DNA from: Bacteroidales bacterium
GTDB taxonomy: Bacteria; Bacteroidota; Bacteroidia; Bacteroidales; UBA12077
Length of the DNA stretch: 10,186 bases
Direction: 5' to 3'
Assembly: GCA_030643125.1 (NCBI GenBank)
Contig: DAOWML010000050.1
Span: 1 to 10,186 of the forward strand
Part shown: positions 1-4,678 of the stretch, one piece after another
Position numbering within the stretch: position 1 is the stretch's first letter
Layout: each line of letters begins with the position of its first letter
Notes under the pieces: generated by a model
What the model was told of the DNA's origin: nothing
Database searches by the model: none
Seen by the model: only the letters and a program-made list of their open reading frames with translations
Made by a program: the position numbers and the translations under genes

Positions 1-778
1 GCTCATACTTTGGTTGATAATACTCCGCATCCAATCGCCCCGAACTTAAAAATGAATCTTTAAAGCTTTTTATATTTACTTTTTCTTTGCCTGGTTTAAA
101 ATCTTTTAATCCCAATGTTTCCAATAATAGGTTTTCGGCCTGGGTATATGTTTGTTGGGAATTACATAGTATTTTTTCTGACTTTACTATTATTTCTCCT
201 ATTTCATTTTCAATGCTAAACCGAGGTATATCTATATTTTTCAGATAAGATGTTGCTAATGTACTTTGTCCTGTACCGCCAGTCTCTCCTCTTTCGATGA
301 TTTTTACTCCATATTTTGACAAAATAAATGCATTTACGTAGGCAGGATTTATCTTATTTACTCGAATAATACCAATATCCCTACTAAAAATAGACTCACA
401 ATCATTTGTTACGTAACCTATTTTCCCAATTGAGCCTTTGCCTTTCAAGGTAATTAATGTATCACCCAATTTTAACTGAAATCTTTTTAAGCTATCGTAT
501 TCATCATTTGACACATAATCTGAATTTTCATAATTAACACGTCCTTTATTAATATTTCGTCCTGTTAAACACGGAATTCCATTTTCGGAAAATACTGGAT
601 TTGGACCTTGAGTAACCCATTCTGATAGGCATTCTAATTTTTCACATTTAACTGCAAAAAGTATTTTATACAATTGTAAGTATTCTTTTTTAAAAAACTC
701 ACTATCTAATCTTTTGGTGGGATTGTTCTCTACAAATTCCTTTAAAGTTTTTACTGTTATCTCCAGCCCCTCTAACAA
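1..778 (-). CDS. hsdS: Restriction-modification specificity subunit, HsdS-like (3' part missing)
   Basis: The protein recognises the DNA target for the methylase/nuclease encoded just upstream. The frame is open from 820 down to 1 and continues past the window edge. The first target-recognition half contains GRNI, then GDTLIT with KGKGSIGKIGYV, and later GGTGQSTL and NIDIPRF, a pattern typical of HsdS domains. The half-repeat signature RLDSEFF (codons 712-692) recurs as RLDAEYY (codons 37-17), about 225 residues later, so the window ends just inside the second half. The start is uncertain. No ATG occurs in the roughly 270 visible codons. The best candidate is TTG at 778-776, which gives a product beginning MLEGLEI. 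The similarity-like sequence FNEAKYKTLLEGLEI appears to begin further upstream, overlapping the end of the methylase gene. The family call is firm; the start is not. Confidence 0.85.
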   Translation of the reverse strand, partial: MLEGLEITVKTLKEFVENNPTKRLDSEFFKKEYLQLYKILFAVKCEKLECLSEWVTQGPNPVFSENGIPCLTGRNINKGRVNYENSDYVSNDEYDSLKRFQLKLGDTLITLKGKGSIGKIGYVTNDCESIFSRDIGIIRVNKINPAYVNAFILSKYGVKIIERGETGGTGQSTLATSYLKNIDIPRFSIENEIGEIIVKSEKILCNSQQTYTQAENLLLETLGLKDFKPGKEKVNIKSFKDSFLSSGRLDAEYYQPKYE

Positions 779-809
779 AGTTTTATACTTTGCTTCGTTA
801 AAGGGGCGA

Positions 810-2888
810 TTACGAAAAACTTAGTTCCTCTTTTTTTGCAAATTCAGTAAAAGCTTCTGCAATTCCGTCCTGGGTTAATCCATCGTGGTTAAACAGGTCG
901 TGTTTTACAATTAAATGGTCGTGGGTATCAAGCAAAAATTCGTCTAAATCTTTTGGTGTATTTACATAATGTGTTTGCGAATCTTCAACAAAATCAATAT
1001 CTGATTGAGACGGAATGCATTCCGTCTTTACTTTGTAATTGGGATTGTCTTTCTTGCGAATGTAAATTTTATCTCCGCTGCTATCTTTGCTTGGTTCTTG
1101 CATTGTAGCAAAAAATATCGGGTAATCGTCAACTTTCGGGCAAAGTTTATCGTTCCATTTTTGCACTAACAAAACTGAGGTTTTTGTGCCTGTATGCGGT
1201 TTAAATACATTACCATGCAAACCGACTACGCCCAAAATACGACAACGTTCTGCAATAAAATTACGTATTATTTTATCGGATGAGTTATTAAATCGCCCTT
1301 GTGGCAAAACAATTGCCATTCGTCCGCCCGGCTTTAAAAAATCAAGATTACGTTCAATAAACAAAATATCGCGTCCTACTTTTGTTTGATACTTACCGTT
1401 TTCTTTTTTACCCAGCTCATATTTTGCAAGTATCCGGCTTTCTTTTATATCGCCTGCAAACGGAGGATTCGCCATTAATATATCAAAATTAAAATCGTGA
1501 TTGCTATTTCTATCGGTACGTAGTTTTTTGAATTTTTTCCATCCGTTAAAATAGGTGTCCTGCCAGGTTTCGTCTTCTGTTTTTTCGTCCCAGCGTTCCC
1601 AATCCAGTGTATTCAGATGTAATACATTTGATTGCCCGTCACCTGCAATCAGATTTAAAGTACGAGCTACACGAACTGATTTTTCGTCAAAATCTATGGC
1701 AAATACTTTATTTTTAACATAATCTTCACAGCGTGCAGGTTTTTGTTCCAAAGTAAACAAATGGCTCTTATCAAGTCCTTCGTCTTTCATTATTTGTTCC
1801 CAAACATGAAAAATTGTATGTACAGGAAATCCGCAACTTCCTGCCGCGGTATCAATCATAGTTTCATGCTCTTTTGGATTAAGCATTTTTACACACATAT
1901 CAATTACATATCGCGGTGTAAAGTATTGCCCTTTTTCACCTTTGCTGCTTTTATTAATCAAATATTCAAAAGCATCATCAACAACATCAAGGTTTGAGTT
2001 AAAAAGCTTAACATTCTGCAAAAAAGAAACACAAACCGAAAGGTGCGAGGCAGTCAATTCTATTTTAGATTCTTCTGAAAATACGCCTTCCCATTTTTCC
2101 TTTGCCCTGTCGAATATTTTCTGGATTTTTTCTTTTAGCTCGGTTTCGGTATCGCCATAATTTCTGAATTCAAGATGTCGGGTTTTGTTTCTTCCCGATT
2201 CCATTTCATCGAAAAGTTTGGTAAAAACCAACTTAAACAGTTCCTCAAAAACATCGACACCTGCATTTGCCAAAACTTCGTCTTCCATTTCAAGAATCAA
2301 ATCTTTTAATGATTTTCTTTCGATTCTCAACTTGTCCTTATCAATAAGGTCTTGAATTGTCCAACGTTCAGAGAGTATATCCGAAAGTTTTTCATTAGCA
2401 TTTGGTATTGCAGGAATATCTTCAAAGTAATTAGGGTCTTTACGGTGGTAATAAGAAATTGAGTCGCCGTTGCTCCAAATTCCTATTGGTGCACCCGTAG
2501 CATTACAATACGATTTCAATTGCTCTTTACCGTCTTTTAGTTTTGGTTTTTTGAGTTCAACCATCATATACACGGCACGTGTATCTTTTTTGTCGAAGAT
2601 TACAATATCTGCTCTTTTTTTCTCACGCCCAAACGAAACAGAATATTCCAGTTCCATTCTTTCAACAGGATAATTGTAATCGTCAATAAGCACTTGTAAA
2701 TACAATTGGCGAATGGCTTCTTCCGGTGTAAGCTTAATATCTTTCTTGCGAATAAGACAATTTATATACGGTGTTTCTTTTCCTCTAACATCTTTTAAAA
2801 CAATCCTGTTTTCAAGATTCTGAATTTCAACAAGGTTAAACTGTGTTAACTTATAGTTTGAATCTCTTAATATTTCTGCAAGTGTCAT
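810..2888 (-). CDS. hsdM: Fused PD-(D/E)XK nuclease / N6-adenine DNA methyltransferase (R-M subunit)
   Basis: This 692-residue restriction-modification protein probably both methylates adenine and cuts DNA, directed by the HsdS encoded next. Residues 1-160 look like an HsdR N-terminal nuclease domain: D94 in RADIVIFD, E111 and K113 in VELKKP, and Q123/Y127 in QLKSY form a D-ExK-QxxxY set. Residues 200-310 are helical, like the N-terminal part of HsdM. The methylase core has QYFTPR (321-326), motif I DTAAGSCGF (346-354, where the usual form is DPxxGSGGF), AIDFDE (397-402) and catalytic motif IV NPPF (474-477). The ATG at 2888 gives a full-length domain and has a candidate -7 element 30 bases upstream. 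No helicase motor is present, which fits a type IIB/BcgI-like or type I-derived system better than classical HsdM. The gene overlaps the open frame of hsdS. The assignment as a methylase is firm; nuclease activity is inferred from the motifs. Confidence 0.9.
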   Translation of the reverse strand: MTLAEILRDSNYKLTQFNLVEIQNLENRIVLKDVRGKETPYINCLIRKKDIKLTPEEAIRQLYLQVLIDDYNYPVERMELEYSVSFGREKKRADIVIFDKKDTRAVYMMVELKKPKLKDGKEQLKSYCNATGAPIGIWSNGDSISYYHRKDPNYFEDIPAIPNANEKLSDILSERWTIQDLIDKDKLRIERKSLKDLILEMEDEVLANAGVDVFEELFKLVFTKLFDEMESGRNKTRHLEFRNYGDTETELKEKIQKIFDRAKEKWEGVFSEESKIELTASHLSVCVSFLQNVKLFNSNLDVVDDAFEYLINKSSKGEKGQYFTPRYVIDMCVKMLNPKEHETMIDTAAGSCGFPVHTIFHVWEQIMKDEGLDKSHLFTLEQKPARCEDYVKNKVFAIDFDEKSVRVARTLNLIAGDGQSNVLHLNTLDWERWDEKTEDETWQDTYFNGWKKFKKLRTDRNSNHDFNFDILMANPPFAGDIKESRILAKYELGKKENGKYQTKVGRDILFIERNLDFLKPGGRMAIVLPQGRFNNSSDKIIRNFIAERCRILGVVGLHGNVFKPHTGTKTSVLLVQKWNDKLCPKVDDYPIFFATMQEPSKDSSGDKIYIRKKDNPNYKVKTECIPSQSDIDFVEDSQTHYVNTPKDLDEFLLDTHDHLIVKHDLFNHDGLTQDGIAEAFTEFAKKEELSFS

Positions 2889-2917
2889 ATTCTATTTTTT
2901 AAATTTTAAACAAGATA

Positions 2918-2925
2918 CAAATTTA
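2918..2925 (-). promoter_or_regulatory. Candidate -7 promoter element of the restriction-modification locus
   Basis: The minus strand reads TAAATTTG here, a full match to the Bacteroidota -7 consensus TAnnTTTG, and lies 30 bases upstream of the methylase ATG. No clear TTTG -33 element was found at the expected spacing, so the call rests on one element in AT-rich DNA. Confidence 0.4.
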
Positions 2926-2996
2926 TCATTATTTGTAATATGCTGAGCTCGACATAAGAATAGTTTTTAATATTTGTAATATCTTTTTGAATTATA

Positions 2997-3128
2997 GGTA
3001 ATTCACCCCTATTGTCCCCTCAAGGGGACACACACTTCTATTAAAATTAATAGTAAATCGAAGATGTCCTCCCCTGCCGGACGGGCAGGGCAAGCAAGCC
3101 TGAGGGAGGTTAGGAGGGTGAATTTACC
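2997..3128. repeat. MITE-like or REP-like element with terminal inverted repeats
   Basis: This non-coding block of about 132 bases is bounded by inverted ends: GGTAATTCACCC (2997-3008) and GGGTGAATTTACC (3116-3128), which pair with one unmatched base. Inside are a 7-bp hairpin TGTCCCC/GGGGACA with a TCAA loop (3013-3030), an AT hairpin CTATTA/TAATAG (3038-3053), a 7-bp hairpin CCCTGCC/GGCAGGG (3072-3090) and a looser pair CCTCCC/GGGAGG (3068-3073 and 3104-3109). It is clearly more G+C-rich than its surroundings and has no plausible ORF. No target-site duplication is evident. Such structure is typical of dispersed palindromic elements, but a genome-wide copy number cannot be seen from here. 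Confidence 0.6.
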
Positions 3129-3221
3129 ACTTGAAGCGTTGTTTTCTATTCGGTGAATTTACAGTTGACTTATAATCTACTGATTACTTTGATTTTTACC
3201 TCGAACTGACGTTAATAGAAC

Positions 3222-3306
3222 AAACTGACGAGTTTGGAATAATTGAAACTGACGGGTTTGGAATGATTGAAACTGACGGGTTTGGAATGATTGAAACTGA
3301 CGGGTT
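3222..3306. repeat. 24-bp tandem repeat, about 3.5 copies
   Basis: Units run 3222-3245, 3246-3269 and 3270-3293, with a partial fourth at 3294-3306. Units 2 and 3 are identical; unit 1 differs at two positions (GACGAG for GACGGG, GAATAA for GAATGA). Each contains AAACTGACGGGTTTGG or its variant. A degenerate relative, GAACTGACG, begins at 3203. The last partial unit forms the left arm of the palindrome at 3295-3318. In one plus-strand frame the array would read as repeats of ETDGFGMI, but it has no gene-like start and lies between minus-strand genes, so I treat it as non-coding. Confidence 0.9.
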
Positions 3307-3318
3307 AACCCGTCAGTT
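3295..3318 (-). terminator. Perfect 24-bp palindrome downstream of the bactofilin–AtpZ unit, candidate terminator
   Basis: The arms AACTGACGGGTT and AACCCGTCAGTT are exact reverse complements with no spacer. The palindrome lies 37 bases past the stop of the AtpI-like gene. A near-identical palindrome lies 38 bases past the stop of the YciH-like gene (9001-9026). Only three T residues follow in the direction of transcription, so it is not a textbook intrinsic terminator. A role in transcript end formation or stability is inferred from position. Confidence 0.5.
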
Positions 3319-3355
3319 AATTTGTTTTAGGCTTGATTTTTGGATAACTATGTAG

Positions 3356-3736
3356 TTATTTTTTCTTCAGATGTAGTACTGTTGAAAGAACTTCAAATAC
3401 TGTATAGAGTAAATAAAGTATGAAAAAAGAAATTAGAAAAATCCTGGTTTTCTCGGGAAAAGAAAAAGCATAATAAACAATTATTACAAGATAAATAATC
3501 ATTTTTATGCCTGAAACCATCATAAATTTTGAGGTAAATTTAGATGTCTCCTTTTCGCTAACCCGTAAAACTGAATAATGAAAAACTGCTGTAAAAACAG
3601 TAATTATACCGAATAAAATCCAGAAAACCGGTAAATAATATTCTTTTAAAAGGGTTTGGAATAAAATAAAAGCAATTAAACCAAGAATCGTAGCAAATAT
3701 TAATTCCCGAAAAATAAAATTTCTAAATGCGCGCAT
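3356..3736 (-). CDS. AtpI-like four-helix membrane protein of the atp locus
   Basis: The product has 126 residues with four predicted membrane helices at about 8-30, 34-57, 71-91 and 98-122, and a basic C-terminus (LHLKKK). The loop at 58-70 is charged. I recognise no catalytic motif. A small hydrophobic protein at this place, right after AtpZ, is common in Bacteroidota and is usually followed by atpB; by context it probably assists assembly of the F0 sector in the cytoplasmic membrane. Its ATG overlaps the AtpZ stop by one base (TAATG), so the two are translationally coupled. What follows here is not atpB but a repeat-rich stretch and then the restriction-modification locus. The membrane topology is well supported; the ATP synthase role is inferred from neighbours only. 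Confidence 0.75.
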   Translation of the reverse strand: MRAFRNFIFRELIFATILGLIAFILFQTLLKEYYLPVFWILFGIITVFTAVFHYSVLRVSEKETSKFTSKFMMVSGIKMIIYLVIIVYYAFSFPEKTRIFLISFFILYLLYTVFEVLSTVLHLKKK

Positions 3737-3984
3737 TACTTCTTTGGTGGTTTAAGAAAATCCTTTATTGAATAATATGTTGCAAATACAACACCTAAAA
3801 TAGATAACACCACCGTAAAGATCGGAAATTCTATTTTAGTAATTACTTGATCTAATTTCATTCCTCCAAATATTCCGATTAAAACAATCGCCATCATTTG
3901 GAAGGCAATTGCAGAATACTTTGCGTAATGTTTAAGCGCTTTTTTGTTCTTTGGGTCCGAATTTTGGTTCTTCTGTTCTGACAT
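3736..3984 (-). CDS. atpZ: AtpZ/AtpI-family F0 assembly protein
   Basis: The product has 82 residues: a polar, lysine-rich N-terminus (1-20) and two membrane helices at about 24-42 and 52-71. The first helix ends in GIFGGMKLD (37-45), the glycine-rich segment followed by LD that is typical of AtpZ/AtpI-family proteins. Family members sit at the head of F-type ATP synthase operons and have been linked to c-ring assembly and magnesium handling. The ATG at 3984 lies 53 bases inside the 3' end of the bactofilin gene, in another frame. No later ATG precedes the first helix, so the overlap is probably real. The gene is coupled to the AtpI-like gene by TAATG. Confidence 0.85.
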   Translation of the reverse strand: MSEQKNQNSDPKNKKALKHYAKYSAIAFQMMAIVLIGIFGGMKLDQVITKIEFPIFTVVLSILGVVFATYYSIKDFLKPPKK

Positions 3985-4339
3985 CTTTAAATGATTCTTC
4001 GCTCATTTTACAATTTCCTGTAAACTTAGAGCCGGGTTCTATAGCTAGTTTTTTAGTAATAATATCACCAAATATTTTAGCAGTAGCTTTAAGAGAAAGT
4101 AATTCACTAACTTTAATTTTTCCATGAACTTCTCCTAATACTTCTGAGTTTTTACAATTTACTTCGCCATTCACCTTGCCTGTTTCGCCAATGACAACCT
4201 TACCCACTGTTTTAAGGTTCCCTGTTAATGTTCCGTCTATTCTAATATCGCCATTTGAATTAACATCTCCGGTAATTTCTGTTCCTGCACCAATCAGATT
4301 TATTGCAGGTGCTGCTTCTGTCTCGTTATACTTTGCCAT
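3932..4339 (-). CDS. Bactofilin (polymer-forming cytoskeletal protein)
   Basis: The product has 135 residues, the usual size for bactofilins. Residues 14-112 form the right-handed beta-helix domain (DUF583), visible as short repeated glycine-containing strands: GDVNSNGDIRIDGTLTGN (24-41), VVIGETGKVNGEV (48-60), VLGEVHGKI (67-75) and IFGDIITKKLAIEPGSKFTG (89-108). Short unstructured tails flank it. Bactofilins polymerise without nucleotide at the membrane and help set cell shape or position envelope proteins. In Bacteroidota a bactofilin often precedes AtpZ, as here. The last 17 codons are read in a second frame as the start of AtpZ. A -7-like promoter element lies about 55 bases upstream of the ATG. 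Confidence 0.92.
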   Translation of the reverse strand: MAKYNETEAAPAINLIGAGTEITGDVNSNGDIRIDGTLTGNLKTVGKVVIGETGKVNGEVNCKNSEVLGEVHGKIKVSELLSLKATAKIFGDIITKKLAIEPGSKFTGNCKMSEESFKDVRTEEPKFGPKEQKSA

Positions 4340-4394
4340 CTTTGAATCCTTAATTTTTAAACATTAATTACACATTACAATCACTTTGACTCGA

Positions 4395-4402
4395 CAAATA
4401 TA
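4395..4402 (-). promoter_or_regulatory. Candidate -7 promoter element of the bactofilin–AtpZ unit
   Basis: The minus strand reads TATATTTG, matching TAnnTTTG, 55 bases upstream of the bactofilin ATG. No matching TTTG -33 box is evident, and the surrounding DNA is nearly pure A+T, so chance is possible. Confidence 0.4.
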
Positions 4403-4464
4403 TATAAAAATATATCTAACGTTTTAATTATTTAATTCAAATATACATTGAATATTAAGTTAAA

Positions 4465-4663
4465 CAATCTATTTGCTAATTTATTGTGGATGGTTAATAT
4501 TTTTCCTAATATCCGTAAATAAATTTTTATTCGTTTCCAGATAAAGCAATTAGCCGTAGCACGGCTAATTTATACAGATGACAGCAAATCGCAATTACTT
4601 GTCTGCTGCAAGCAAAATTTACTGATTATCAAAAGAGCCCAATCTATTTGCTAATTTATTGTG
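4465..4663. repeat. Pair of 24-bp direct repeats 175 bp apart
   Basis: Positions 4465-4488 and 4640-4663 are identical over 24 bases (starting CAATCTATTTGC and ending TTATTGTG), and similarity continues about 15 bases further with a few changes. They flank a non-coding stretch with a hairpin at 4548-4570. The core GCTAATTTAT occurs a third time at 4564-4573, as part of that hairpin. The second copy begins 15 bases after the stop of the metallopeptidase gene. This accounts for most of the gap at 4340-4678, which has no other gene-like content. Confidence 0.85.
4548..4570 (-). terminator. 10-bp stem hairpin, candidate terminator of the peptidase/nuclease operon
   Basis: The arms AATTAGCCGT (4548-4557) and ACGGCTAATT (4561-4570) are perfect complements around a 3-base loop. 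The hairpin lies about 110 bases downstream of the metallopeptidase stop. No strong T-run follows on the minus strand, so termination is plausible but not certain. Confidence 0.4.
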
Positions 4664-4678
4664 AATGATTATATTTTT

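Noticed and set aside
1186..2673. Several plus-strand open frames of 67-84 codons opposite the methylase gene
   Set aside because: All lie within the well-supported 692-residue minus-strand gene and show no domain or start-site support.
3203..3306. CRISPR array
   Set aside because: The 24-base units abut each other with no unique spacers, and no cas gene is present in the window. This is a plain tandem repeat.
3176..3353. Plus-strand open frame through the 24-bp tandem array encoding ETDGFGMI repeats
   Set aside because: The repeat length is a multiple of three, so a periodic peptide is unavoidable. There is no ATG before the array, and the frame runs through the palindrome into the end of a minus-strand gene.
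3344..3359. Inverted repeat ATAACTA/TAGTTAT followed by a T-run on the plus strand
   Set aside because: It overlaps the stop codon of the AtpI-like gene, is weak and A+T-only apart from two pairs, and no plus-strand transcript is expected to end here.
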